Positions 1 through 7,986 of a stretch of DNA of 35,083 bases are shown here, piece after piece (the stretch's first letter is position 1; every line of letters starts with the position of its first letter). Below the pieces are notes generated by a model. The model had not been told where the DNA came from. It did not search any database and saw only the letters and a program-made list of their open reading frames with translations. The stretch is from the NCBI GenBank assembly GCA_905234845.1, contig CAJOIW010000021.1, forward strand, positions 1-35,083. Reading direction: 5' to 3'. Position numbers and translations under genes: made by a program. Source of the stretch: an uncultured Prevotella sp. (GTDB lineage: Bacteria > Bacteroidota > Bacteroidia > Bacteroidales > Bacteroidaceae).

Positions 1-25
1 GAGGGGGCTTACTTTTTCAAAATTA

Positions 26-59
26 TGTCCACAATGCCTGTTTATCGGCATTGCGGACA
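26..59. repeat. inverted repeat upstream of the ECF sigma operon
   Basis: Arms at 26-38 and 47-59 (TGTCCACAATGCC and GGCATTGCGGACA) pair over 13 bp with one mismatch and an 8-nt loop. No T-run follows, so it is a weak terminator. It could end an upstream transcript lying outside the window or act as an operator for the sigma gene. Confidence 0.4.
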
Positions 60-80
60 CATGATTGGTCGCTTTTCAAC

Positions 81-98
81 TTTTAGCGGACAGCAATA
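81..98 (+). repeat. TTTTARCGGACASCAATA element, copy 1
   Basis: The 18-nt sequence at 81-98 matches 4350-4367 at 16 of 18 positions. Copy 1 lies 58 nt before the ECF sigma start and copy 2 lies just beyond the last gene of the same operon. In both cases a TTTG-containing promoter-like hexamer follows within about 25 nt. The function is unknown. Confidence 0.4.
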
Positions 99-155
99 AA
101 AAAAAATACATTTCCTTTGTGACATTTTGCATCATTCTGCATCTAAAGAATAGAA

Positions 156-713
156 ATGGCATACAACGAACAACATACCATCAGGCGCGTGCTCCAAGGG
201 GATACCTCGGCTTTCGGCGAACTTTTCGACCGTTATGGACAGCGTGTCTATGGGCTGGTGGCCAGACTTACGGGCGACAGGGTTGAAGCCGAGGACATCG
301 TGCAGGATGTTTTCCTGAAAGCCTATACCGGGTTGGCATCGTTCAAAGCGAAAAGCAGTTTCTCTACGTGGCTCTTCCGCATAGCCTATAACAGCGCCTT
401 GATGCGCGTGCGCCAGCGGCGATTCCCCACGCTGAGCATCGACGATACGCAGATTGATGCCGTGACCGATGCGATGGCCACAGCGGCACTGGCCGACATG
501 AGCGAGCATCGCATAGCCACACTACAAAAGGCAATATCTCTGCTTACCGCTGAGGAGCAGGCACTCGTGACACTCTACTACTACGACAACCAACCGGTGC
601 GCAACATTGCCTTCATCCTCTCGCTATCGGAAACCGCCGTTACTACGCGGCTCCATCGAATAAGAAAGCGACTTTATGTAATGATACAAAATTTGGAACA
701 TGGAACAGAATAG
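156..713 (+). CDS. ECF-type RNA polymerase sigma factor (sigma-70 family)
   Basis: This 185-residue protein has the size and layout of an extracytoplasmic-function sigma factor, which directs RNA polymerase to a small regulon. Region 2 spans about residues 20-90, with the hallmark run AEDIVQDVFLKAY and then FSTWLFRIAYN. Region 4 is about residues 128-180 (LLTAEEQALVTLYYY, then a helix-turn-helix with ETAVTTRLHRIRKRL). The stop overlaps the next start by 14 bp, so the two proteins are probably translated together, the usual sigma/anti-sigma arrangement. The four-gene plus-strand block ends with two secreted proteins, which suggests an envelope or extracytoplasmic output. The promoter is unclear: TTCCTTTG at 112-119 is near the -7 consensus but has no matching -33 box. 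The subfamily cannot be assigned by eye. Confidence 0.92.
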   Translation: MAYNEQHTIRRVLQGDTSAFGELFDRYGQRVYGLVARLTGDRVEAEDIVQDVFLKAYTGLASFKAKSSFSTWLFRIAYNSALMRVRQRRFPTLSIDDTQIDAVTDAMATAALADMSEHRIATLQKAISLLTAEEQALVTLYYYDNQPVRNIAFILSLSETAVTTRLHRIRKRLYVMIQNLEHGTE

Positions 714-1356
714 TCAATTCCTCGACCCCGCCTTGCGACACGCATTGAACGAGTCGGATACAGCAATGCCCGAAGGGCTGAAAGCGAAAGTTTTGGGACA
801 GCTTACTGCTACACCCACCAGTTGTCGTCGCATTCGACGATGGCAGGTGGTGGCTGCGGTTGCTATTATCATCATCGGAGTGGCGGCATTTGCTTTTTGG
901 CCAAAGACGAAAATACAATATTCAGAGAAACCGGTGGCCCTTGTCGTTCCGCATGCGAAAACTACATCTCCAACCGAAACTTCAAAAACCTTGAAAACTT
1001 CTGAAGGTCAACGAGTGGTTGCGTCAGACTATAATGAGAATATACTGAAGCCGAAGAGAAAAACCTGTCGTGTTGAGACAACGAGTGTAGCTGCTGCGGA
1101 AGAAAACAAACAGGCTGCAACGGAAGCTCACATGGAACATACGACGGAAGCCATTCCAATCTTGCCAGAGGTCACTGCCGTGGAAAAAAACGTTGTTCTT
1201 GTGGCAGAAAACAATCCGGTGCAGGAGGAAGTTCTTTCAATATCGGAAAGTGTGGAGGGTATTAGTCGCCATCAACTCCAAATGCTCCGTATGGCCATCG
1301 CTGAAGAGCAGATGCAACTGATTTGTGCCATGCAGCAAGATGTAAGAGAATTGTAA
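700..1356 (+). CDS. putative anti-sigma factor, single-pass membrane protein
   Basis: The 218-residue product has a short cytoplasmic N-terminus (residues 1-48), one hydrophobic segment at about 49-67 (VVAAVAIIIIGVAAFAFW) and a roughly 150-residue extracytoplasmic part. That part is rich in Thr, Ser, Glu and Ala and has no recognised domain. The call rests on position: it starts inside the ECF sigma gene and has the expected topology. I see no zinc-binding HxxxCxxC motif, so it is not a classical ZAS-domain anti-sigma factor. Similar short membrane proteins follow ECF genes in Bacteroidetes, but the family is not certain from sequence alone. Confidence 0.6.
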   Translation: MEQNSQFLDPALRHALNESDTAMPEGLKAKVLGQLTATPTSCRRIRRWQVVAAVAIIIIGVAAFAFWPKTKIQYSEKPVALVVPHAKTTSPTETSKTLKTSEGQRVVASDYNENILKPKRKTCRVETTSVAAAEENKQAATEAHMEHTTEAIPILPEVTAVEKNVVLVAENNPVQEEVLSISESVEGISRHQLQMLRMAIAEEQMQLICAMQQDVREL

Positions 1357-1381
1357 GTTTAACATTCTAATAATATAGCGT

Positions 1382-2278
1382 ATGAAAACAATCAAATTAT
1401 TATCAACCATTCTCTGCTTTGTTGTACTTCCTTTACAGGCACAGACGAACATCATAGCAGCGTACCTGAAACTCATGAATTCAAAAGGTGTTGAGGTTAC
1501 CCGTAACATCGAGTCGGAGAAAATAGGCAAAAAGATGATAAAAGTGAGTGAGGTCTATGCATTTTCCATGCCGAAAAACAAAATCGATCTCATTCAGAAT
1601 GTAATAGATGCTTTCAATGAGGACAGCTATAGTAACAACTGTTATTTGCTCAAGCAACACTCTGGACATCTGGAAACATCGGAGAGTCCCATTGAAACCT
1701 ATCACATCGCGATAGGCAGTAAACCCGAATCAGGAAGATTTGTGAAAAAAATTACTATTGGTGGCCTACAAGGCGTGAGCTACATCGTGGCTTGCTTTAT
1801 GGATACCGATGATGGCATTGAAGGCTGGCGCCACTGCTACGCATTGGAGTGGCAGGATATTAACGAGAATGGTAGGAGGCTGAAGACGATTACCGGCCGG
1901 CTTATTATGACCTATTCGGAAATTGTAGACCGCAAAAACAATTCGTTTCTTCAGCCAAACATTAATTTGCCCCAAAATGGAACCTTTAATTTTTTGACGG
2001 ATAAAAATCAGATACTCATGACGTTTTTAGGCATTAAGACTGCCATAATGAATAGCACGGAAGAACGACTCGAACAATTTTGTCTCCTAATGAAAAGTTA
2101 TGTGGAGCAACATGCGGAAAAGGTCAACGTAGAGGACCTTGAGTTATGGTGCAGGGAATTAGAAAATCTCTGTAACCATATCGAAACCAAGTATTTTGAT
2201 TTGCATTCGCTTGGCATCTCGTATCTCCGTGCTGCCCGGAAAACCCTTAAACAGATATTGGAGCAGGCAGCCTCTTAG
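1382..2278 (+). CDS. secreted protein of unknown function
   Basis: This 298-residue protein starts with a clear signal peptide (MKTIKLLSTILCFVVLPLQA, then QTN; no lipobox cysteine), so export across the inner membrane is expected. The mature part has no motif I recognise. It alternates predicted beta-rich stretches (about residues 25-190) with a helical C-terminal third (about 215-298). It begins 25 bp after the anti-sigma candidate and is followed by a secreted S41-type peptidase, so all four genes are probably one transcript. It could be a sensor, partner or substrate of the peptidase. No function is assigned. Confidence 0.75.
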   Translation: MKTIKLLSTILCFVVLPLQAQTNIIAAYLKLMNSKGVEVTRNIESEKIGKKMIKVSEVYAFSMPKNKIDLIQNVIDAFNEDSYSNNCYLLKQHSGHLETSESPIETYHIAIGSKPESGRFVKKITIGGLQGVSYIVACFMDTDDGIEGWRHCYALEWQDINENGRRLKTITGRLIMTYSEIVDRKNNSFLQPNINLPQNGTFNFLTDKNQILMTFLGIKTAIMNSTEERLEQFCLLMKSYVEQHAEKVNVEDLELWCRELENLCNHIETKYFDLHSLGISYLRAARKTLKQILEQAAS

Positions 2279-2326
2279 GAGATAAAAAAGTTATATTTAT
2301 CCGAGATAAAAAGCTATTTGAACATT

Positions 2327-4264
2327 ATGAAAACAATCATCTCTATCCTGCTTAGCATTGTTGCAGTGGTGGGGCAGGCGCAGACGCAGACGAACAATCC
2401 AAAAGGATTGTACAAACTCATTGAAATTGTTCATCAAGACGGAAAACATGTAGAGGCAAGTTTCAAGCAGTATAAATATTGTCAGGAGAACATCTCACTT
2501 ATGATTAATTACTCCCCAACATATTTTGCTAACCAACCTTTCACTTTTAACATTACAAATCCCGACGGCAAACCGTTGTTATTTACGGGCGAATTGTCTA
2601 AAACAGAAAACAAGGGAGTTCAAGTTTTCGGTATAACTGATAGCACATTCATTTTACGTTGGTTCAACGACCGAGGCACTATCAACGAGCGTCTGTTCCC
2701 CTATCAAACAAACATTGATGAGATATACGAACAGGTAAATGATTCTGCCGATGCCATACTACGGTCATTGAACTTGCTACAAATGAAGATGGGAGCTAAA
2801 CAGTTTCGTCTGCAAGGCGTATGGAAACTGCGAGGCAAGCAGCAGACAAACATCGCTACATCACAGTATTGGATAGAACGGAGCAATCAAGAAATCTATC
2901 AAATATTTGGCAGCCATGAAGTACTGACGGTTTATGCTAATGCGAGGTTCCCAAAAAGAAATATGCTGTGTGATTTCAATCCATGCACCTATTTAAGTGA
3001 AACGGTCTTTGATTGTGACGGGCATGTTGCTATTGTGAATTGGTTTGACAGCGGTACCATTTCTATAACGACTATCGACAACGAGGGACATCCAAATGTG
3101 ACTGTTTGGGACCGCTGCGGCTTACCAGAGCATATTCAAGAAACATTTGGCACAAACACACCACAGATGAAAAAGGACATCTCACGTTTCTTTACTGATG
3201 AGTTCGAGCAGAAATACGGTTCCAAGCCTGATTCCGTCCGTCTTGCATACGAGACTTTCGATTTCGCAGTGGATGCTAATGAACGCAACAGCGCCATCTT
3301 TCCCGTTTTGATGCGCTGCGGCTTCGAAAATGAATACAAGGCAATGAAAGATTCGCTCTTGGCACGTTTGATAAGGTGTGAGATAGATGCTGACGAAGCA
3401 GTTGGGAGTTATGTCTATTGGTTCTATAAGAATTTCGATCGCCATACGAGTTGTTCTTCTCGATTCTTTCGTAGGCAAAGGTCTGAAACCCTCATCAATT
3501 ACAGAGAACTAATTTCTGAATACGCCCCCGAACCTGTGGGATGCAAGGTGGACAACGAAACTTATCTTCTTCGCCTGCCATCCTGTATGGGGGACTTTCC
3601 CACATGGGAATGGATGTTGAAAAAGGAGGAGGAGTTCAAACAATCAGGTTGCAAGTACTTGATTCTTGACCTCCGCGGAAACCCTGGGGGCAGTGACAGT
3701 TACAGCGACTTTTGGGCTCGGATGATGTGTGACTGTGGTGCAATGAACGATCAGCGGTATTTTTACAGGAACACTATCGTTAACAACAAAATGCTGAAGA
3801 AAATTTGTGAAACAGAGCCTGGCAGTTTCTTTAATCGGGTTTTGGCCAATACGGATTCTACAGAAGAAGGAGACCTTATCAACTGGATAACATTTGAAAA
3901 AGGAACGGGCGAGTATACACCATCGGTAAGTAAAGGTGCCATCATTGTTGACAATTATAGTGCCAGCGCAGGTGAATCGCCGGTTATGTTGGTACGTAAT
4001 TATTCCAAAAGTCATGCCAAGGTCTATGGCCGCGAACGGACAAATGGTTGCGAACAGACAGGAAATGTTAATACTGTCCGACTGCCAAACAGTGACATTT
4101 ATTTGAGCTTCCCAATGACTGTAGCCGATACGTTTGAAGAAGCGTGCAAGGATCGTAATCCCGGATATAAGCCCGATGTCATGATTCCCTTGCCGTATCC
4201 CCAAAAGCTCACCGACAACATCGACGAATGGGTGTTGTGGGTAGCAAAGGAAATGAAGAAATAA
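2327..4264 (+). CDS. secreted S41 family (tail-specific/tricorn-like) peptidase
   Basis: The reading frame opens at a TTG (2318), but the ATG at 2327 directly precedes a signal peptide (MKTIISILLSIVAVVGQAQ), giving 645 residues. The C-terminal third has S41 hallmarks: YLILDLRGNPGG (oxyanion-forming strand) and DNYSASAGES with the likely nucleophile Ser547. DRHTSC around His373 matches the catalytic His region of the Ser-His-Glu branch. The lysine of the CtpA/Prc dyad is absent; the corresponding region reads RERTNGCEQTG, which fits the tricorn/IRBP-like branch. There is no PDZ domain. Residues of about 22-130 and 155-270 each begin with a similar (G)LYKL or GVWKL beta-rich stretch and look like two tandem modules, perhaps a lipocalin-like fold (inference). 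It is the last gene of the ECF operon. Confidence 0.82.
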   Translation: MKTIISILLSIVAVVGQAQTQTNNPKGLYKLIEIVHQDGKHVEASFKQYKYCQENISLMINYSPTYFANQPFTFNITNPDGKPLLFTGELSKTENKGVQVFGITDSTFILRWFNDRGTINERLFPYQTNIDEIYEQVNDSADAILRSLNLLQMKMGAKQFRLQGVWKLRGKQQTNIATSQYWIERSNQEIYQIFGSHEVLTVYANARFPKRNMLCDFNPCTYLSETVFDCDGHVAIVNWFDSGTISITTIDNEGHPNVTVWDRCGLPEHIQETFGTNTPQMKKDISRFFTDEFEQKYGSKPDSVRLAYETFDFAVDANERNSAIFPVLMRCGFENEYKAMKDSLLARLIRCEIDADEAVGSYVYWFYKNFDRHTSCSSRFFRRQRSETLINYRELISEYAPEPVGCKVDNETYLLRLPSCMGDFPTWEWMLKKEEEFKQSGCKYLILDLRGNPGGSDSYSDFWARMMCDCGAMNDQRYFYRNTIVNNKMLKKICETEPGSFFNRVLANTDSTEEGDLINWITFEKGTGEYTPSVSKGAIIVDNYSASAGESPVMLVRNYSKSHAKVYGRERTNGCEQTGNVNTVRLPNSDIYLSFPMTVADTFEEACKDRNPGYKPDVMIPLPYPQKLTDNIDEWVLWVAKEMKK

Positions 4265-4349
4265 GATCAATTTGTATATTTGCCCCGATTGGAAGGCAGT
4301 AGCCGTTACTGAAAGGATACTTTAAAGCAGTTTTAGTGCTACTAAAAAG

Positions 4350-4367
4350 TTTTAACGGACACCAATA
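4350..4367 (+). repeat. TTTTARCGGACASCAATA element, copy 2
   Basis: This is the second copy of the element at 81-98. It is followed six bases later by a -7 consensus (TATATTTG). An adjacent 7-bp inverted repeat (TTTTAGT at 4331-4337, ACTAAAA at 4341-4347) lies just upstream. No plus-strand gene follows. Confidence 0.4.
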
Positions 4368-4372
4368 TTATG

Positions 4373-4380
4373 TATATTTG
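4373..4380 (+). promoter_or_regulatory. orphan promoter-like -7 box (TATATTTG)
   Basis: The sequence matches the Bacteroidetes -7 consensus TAnnTTTG exactly. The -33 position has TTTA/TTTT instead of TTTG. No plus-strand coding sequence follows before the hairpin at 4415-4444, so if active it would make a transcript of roughly 65 nt. Confidence 0.35.
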
Positions 4381-4386
4381 ATTTTA

Positions 4387-4453
4387 GGTATTAATAAATG
4401 CATTGGCAAATGACATTGCGACGTTCCGTGAGGAACGTCGCAATATTTGTTTT
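4387..4453 (+). ncRNA. candidate small RNA between the S41 peptidase and cutC
   Basis: The interval lies between a -7 consensus (4373-4380) and a perfect 13-bp hairpin with a short T-rich tail (4415-4453). The start and end are estimates from these signals only. It could equally be only the shared terminator of two convergent genes plus a chance promoter match. Confidence 0.22.
4415..4453. terminator. strong hairpin terminator shared by convergent genes
   Basis: The arms ATTGCGACGTTCC (4415-4427) and GGAACGTCGCAAT (4432-4444) are perfectly complementary over 13 bp with loop GTGA. ATTTGTTTT follows on the plus strand. It lies downstream of both the plus-strand peptidase gene and minus-strand cutC. 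The very regular stem could also be a dispersed repeat. Confidence 0.6.
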
Positions 4454-4516
4454 GGCCATTTTTAGTGTTTGATAGTACAAAAGGCCAGACTTCTGATGCG
4501 AAAGCTGGTTTTGGGG

Positions 4517-5242
4517 TTAAGGGGCTTGGCTGTTGAGCTGGCTGATGGTGGCTTCTACTCGCCGTTGGGTTGTCAGCATACGCGTACCGAACTCGCTGTC
4601 GGACGGACCGACGGGTTCGCGGGCAGAGAAGTGAAACTCACGAACCGAGGTCTCGCGGTGGATGCGTGCGATGTTGTTTTCGTTTACGCCACATCCGGCC
4701 ATGAGGATGATGCGGCCGTCGGCCTGTTCGTTGAGACGGCGAAGCAGAGGGATGCCTGCTTCGGCAGTGGGGGCGAGACCGGAGGTGAGGATGCGGTCGA
4801 AGCCGAGGTCAATGATTTGTTCCAAGGCCTGCTCCGGATTACGCACACGGTCGAAAGCCCGATGGAAGGTGGTGCTCATGCCTTGAGCCTCCTGCATCAA
4901 CTTGCAGTTGAGTGCAACGTCGATGTCGCCGTCAGCCATCAGACAACCGAAGACCACACCGTCGGCACCCAGCTCGCGAGCGATGCGGATGTCGGTGAGC
5001 ATGCGATCGATTTCCATTGGGGAATAGACGAAATTGCCGCCGCGTGGTCGGATGATGACGTGCAGGCGTGTCGTGGTGAGCAACTGACGGGCCTGTTTGA
5101 TTTCTCCGTATGAGGGTGTGGTGCCACCTTCGGGAATACCGGCGCAGAGCTCAACACGGTCGGCACCACCATCTTGAGCCGCAAGGCAGCTCTCCACACC
5201 GTTGGCACAAATCTCAAAAAGGCATTTCCCCTCTCTTCTCAT
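4517..5242 (-). CDS. cutC: CutC family protein (copper homeostasis family)
   Basis: The 241-residue product matches CutC, a TIM-barrel family linked to copper homeostasis in E. coli and human cells, although the biochemical activity is unsettled. Visible landmarks are FEICANGVESCLAAQDGGAD and RVELC near the N-terminus, GGTTPSYG, HVIIRPRGGNFVYS, GVVFGCLMADGDID, TFHRAFD, RILTSG and ILMAGCGVNENN. The length is normal for the family. Its ATG overlaps the rpiB stop as ATGA, so translational coupling is likely. It is the last gene of the tkt-rpiB-cutC run and ends against the hairpin at 4415-4444. Confidence 0.9.
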   Translation of the reverse strand: MRREGKCLFEICANGVESCLAAQDGGADRVELCAGIPEGGTTPSYGEIKQARQLLTTTRLHVIIRPRGGNFVYSPMEIDRMLTDIRIARELGADGVVFGCLMADGDIDVALNCKLMQEAQGMSTTFHRAFDRVRNPEQALEQIIDLGFDRILTSGLAPTAEAGIPLLRRLNEQADGRIILMAGCGVNENNIARIHRETSVREFHFSAREPVGPSDSEFGTRMLTTQRRVEATISQLNSQAP

Positions 5243-5688
5243 TCGTTTTTTACTGGAATCTTTTCAACGCGACGCTGGTGACGACCGCCTTCGAATGGCG
5301 TGGCAAAAAACTCGTCCATGATTGCGCGGGCCGTGTCGGTGTCGATGAATCGTCCGGGCATAACGAGCACATTGGCATCGTTGTGCTGGCGGATGAGGTG
5401 AGCAATCTCAGGAATCCATGCCAGTCCGGCACGGATCTGCTGGTGCTTGTTCAGCGTGATGGCGATACCTTCGCCTGAGCCGCAGATGGCTATGCCGGGA
5501 TAGACCTCGCCCTGCTCGATACCGCGCGCCAGCGCATGGCCGAAATCGGGATAGTCGCACGACTCCTCAGAGTAGGTGCCATAGTCTTTGTAGGCCATGC
5601 CGTGCTCGTCGAGGTATTGCTTTACGAATTGTTTGAGTTCGTAGCCTGCGTGGTCGCTGGCCAAACCTATTAAAATGTCATTCTTCAT
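5239..5688 (-). CDS. rpiB: ribose-5-phosphate isomerase B
   Basis: This 149-residue protein belongs to the RpiB/LacAB family and interconverts ribose-5-phosphate and ribulose-5-phosphate in the cytoplasm. Landmarks are GLASDHAGYELK at the N-terminus (phosphate-binding Asp-His), DYGTYSEESCDYPDFG, and the active-site loop AICGSGEGIAITLNK with its catalytic cysteine. The length is normal. It lies between transketolase and cutC, so the non-oxidative pentose phosphate enzymes are clustered. An 83-bp gap with a GC-rich palindromic repeat separates it from transketolase, and cutC overlaps its stop by 4 bp. Confidence 0.95.
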   Translation of the reverse strand: MKNDILIGLASDHAGYELKQFVKQYLDEHGMAYKDYGTYSEESCDYPDFGHALARGIEQGEVYPGIAICGSGEGIAITLNKHQQIRAGLAWIPEIAHLIRQHNDANVLVMPGRFIDTDTARAIMDEFFATPFEGGRHQRRVEKIPVKNE

Positions 5689-5702
5689 TTCTTCTTAAGA
5701 AT

Positions 5703-5750
5703 TAAAGGGGAGCCTCCCCCGGCCCCTCCAAAGGGAGGGGAGAATGGGGG
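5703..5750. repeat. GC-rich palindromic repeat, copy 1
   Basis: Between tkt and rpiB lie two adjacent inverted repeats: GGGGAG/CTCCCC (707-719 of the 5-kb block) and CCCCTCC/GGAGGGG with loop AAAG (5723-5740). The run aligns with 23932-23971 inside iorA, and a related C/G-rich block lies at 25227-25276. It looks like a dispersed repeat of the Bacteroidales type. In the direction of transcription it would form a strong RNA hairpin between tkt and rpiB. Confidence 0.6.
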
Positions 5751-5771
5751 AAGACTATAGAACACTAAACG

Positions 5772-7793
5772 CTATACACTATACAAAAAATCCTTCACTT
5801 GCTTGTAGACATTCTCGGGCGTGAAACCAAGTTTCTCGTCGAGCACCTTGTAGGGAGCCGAGTAGCCAAAGCTCTCCATGCCCCAGATGCGTCCGCCATG
5901 ACCAACCAAGCCTTCGAGCGTGACGGGCAGGCCGGCGGTGAGACCAAAGATGCGGGCACCTTCGGGCAACACTTCCTGCTGATATTCGCGCGACTGGCGA
6001 CGGAACAGTCCTTCGCTGGGCACGCTGACGATGCGCACGCGAATGCCGTCGTTGCGGAGGAGGGCTGCACCCTCGACGAGCGTGGACACCTCAGAGCCTG
6101 ATGCCAGCAGGATGACGTCGTAGTCGGCATCAGAGCCAGCCACGACATAAGCGCCTCGGCGAACACCATCGTAGTTGTTGCCTGCGGGCAGGTTCGTGAT
6201 GTTCTGCCTCGACAAAACGAGGGCGGTGGGGGTGCTCATGTTCTCCATAGCCATCTGCCAGCAGACGGTGGTCTCTTCAGCATCGGCCGGTCGGAAGACG
6301 CGCACGGAATCTTCGCCTTCGTGGTTGCGCAGCTTCTCCATTAGTCGGATTTGTGCTTCTTGCTCAACAGGTTCGTGTGTCGGACCGTCTTCGCCAACGC
6401 GGAAGGCATCGTGACTCCAAACAAATTTGATGGGTACCCGCATCAAGGCAGCCATGCGCACGGCAGGCTTCATGTAGTCGGAGAAGACGAAGAATGTGCC
6501 GCAGGCTGGGATGACACCACCGTGCAGATTCATACCGATGCAGAGGCAAGCCATGGTGAGCTCGCTTACACCAGCTTGTAAGAAGGCTCCGGTGAAATCG
6601 CCTGGTGCCCATGCGTGAGTCTGCTTGAGGAAACCGTCGGTCTTGTCGCTGTTGCTGAGGTCGGCAGAAGAGACCACCATGTTGTCGACCTGTTGGGCGA
6701 GCAGTGAAAGACATGCAGATGAGGCGGCACGGGTGGCAATGTCGGGCTTTTGGGTGAATCCGGTCCAGTCAATCACAGGTGCGTTGCCGCTGAACCATTG
6801 CTCCATCTGTTCGGCCTTTTGCGGGTTCTCTTCTGCCCATTTTGCTTCAGCAGCCTTTCGCTCTGCCACGATGGCTTTCAGCTCGTTGCGTCGCTGGTCG
6901 TAGAGGGCTTGGGTTTCGGGGAAGATGACGAATGGGTTGTCGGGGTTGCCGCCAAGGTTGCGGATGGTATTGATGTAGGCATCGCCGCCGAGTGGTGCAC
7001 CATGAGTCTTCACATTGTGTTCGTAGCTTGACCCGTCGGCCTGCAGGGCACCCTTGCCCATGACGGTATGACCGATGATGAGCGTGGGATGGCCGTTGTC
7101 TGTTTGTGCCTGACGGAGTGCCTGACGAATCTCGTCGGGGTTGTTGCCGTCGATGGTCATGACGTTCCATCCCCATGCGCGGTATTTCATTTCGGTGTCT
7201 TCGTTCATGACGTCCTTGCATTCGGTGGAGAGTTGAATCTCGTTGGCGTCGTAGAACATGATGAGGTTGTCGAGTCCGAGCACTCCGGCCAAACGGCCTG
7301 CACCCTGGGAAATTTCTTCCTGAATGCCGCCGTCGGAGATATAGGCATAAATCTTATGCTGCATCATTTCGTGGCCGAGGCGTGCCTCAAGGAATTTCTC
7401 TGCCATGGCAGCACCTACGGCGAAGGTGTGGCCCTGACCGAGCGGACCGCTGGTGTTCTCGATGCCACGTTCCACATCGCGTTCGGGATGGCCGGGGGTG
7501 GGGGAGTCCCACTGGCGGAAGGCCTTGAGCTCGTCAATGGTGAATCGTCCTTGCAGGGCGAGTGCCGAATAGAGCATGGGCGACATGTGGCCTGGGTCGA
7601 GATAGAAACGATCGCGCCCTGTCCATGACGGGTTTTCGGGATCGTAGACAAGGAACTCGGAGAAGAGCACGTTGATGAAGTCGGCTCCGCCCATTGCACC
7701 GCCAGGGTGTCCTGACTTGGCTTTTTCTACCATTGAAGCAGCCAAGATGCGGATGTTATCGGCTGCACGATTCATGATTTCTTTGGTGTTCAT
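5772..7793 (-). CDS. tkt: transketolase
   Basis: Transketolase is a thiamine-diphosphate enzyme that moves two-carbon units between sugar phosphates in the non-oxidative pentose phosphate pathway. The open frame extends to 7862, but the start at 7793 (MNTKEIMNRAADNIR) is chosen because the promoter lies at 7818-7825, inside the longer version. The result is 673 residues, the normal length. Visible landmarks are KSGHPGGAMGGAD, DPGHMSPMLYS, GPLGQGHTFAVGAAMAEK, ISDGGIQEE (TPP-binding region), HTVMGKGAL, and in the pyrimidine domain FFVFSDYMKPAVRMAAL and HDAFRVGEDGPTHEPVEQ. It is the first gene of the tkt-rpiB-cutC run. Confidence 0.97.
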   Translation of the reverse strand: MNTKEIMNRAADNIRILAASMVEKAKSGHPGGAMGGADFINVLFSEFLVYDPENPSWTGRDRFYLDPGHMSPMLYSALALQGRFTIDELKAFRQWDSPTPGHPERDVERGIENTSGPLGQGHTFAVGAAMAEKFLEARLGHEMMQHKIYAYISDGGIQEEISQGAGRLAGVLGLDNLIMFYDANEIQLSTECKDVMNEDTEMKYRAWGWNVMTIDGNNPDEIRQALRQAQTDNGHPTLIIGHTVMGKGALQADGSSYEHNVKTHGAPLGGDAYINTIRNLGGNPDNPFVIFPETQALYDQRRNELKAIVAERKAAEAKWAEENPQKAEQMEQWFSGNAPVIDWTGFTQKPDIATRAASSACLSLLAQQVDNMVVSSADLSNSDKTDGFLKQTHAWAPGDFTGAFLQAGVSELTMACLCIGMNLHGGVIPACGTFFVFSDYMKPAVRMAALMRVPIKFVWSHDAFRVGEDGPTHEPVEQEAQIRLMEKLRNHEGEDSVRVFRPADAEETTVCWQMAMENMSTPTALVLSRQNITNLPAGNNYDGVRRGAYVVAGSDADYDVILLASGSEVSTLVEGAALLRNDGIRVRIVSVPSEGLFRRQSREYQQEVLPEGARIFGLTAGLPVTLEGLVGHGGRIWGMESFGYSAPYKVLDEKLGFTPENVYKQVKDFLYSV

Positions 7794-7817
7794 AATTGTA
7801 TGTATTAAATTTTGTAG

Positions 7818-7849
7818 CAAAGTTAATAAAAAACACGCACATAAAAAAA
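7818..7849 (-). promoter_or_regulatory. transketolase promoter
   Basis: The minus strand reads TAACTTTG at 7825-7818, an exact TAnnTTTG -7 box 24 nt from the chosen start codon. The -33 position 20 nt upstream reads TTTT rather than TTTG. It lies just after the terminator of the galactose operon, so tkt has its own promoter. Confidence 0.6.
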
Positions 7850-7926
7850 TAAAAAGCGACATATTTTTTTGTGCGGAAAGAAACCGTGCAGAACGGTCAG
7901 AAGAGAGTGTGTCGGCTATGACAAGG

Positions 7927-7962
7927 AAAAGAAAAGCCCGCCATGTGAGATGTGGCGGGCTT
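7927..7962 (-). terminator. rho-independent terminator of the galactose operon
   Basis: AAGCCCGCCA (7934-7943) and TGGCGGGCTT (7953-7962) form a perfect 10-bp stem with a 9-nt loop. On the minus strand it is followed by a T-rich run. It lies 25 nt after the lipoprotein mutarotase stop. Confidence 0.85.
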
Positions 7963-7986
7963 GACGAGTGTATGAGGTTCGGATGG

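Noticed and set aside
2318..2326. TTG start for the S41 peptidase
   Set aside because: The ATG at 2327 begins a typical signal peptide and makes a better start.
4469..5113. A 214-codon plus-strand open frame over cutC
   Set aside because: It is the antisense shadow of cutC, which has full family motifs on the minus strand.
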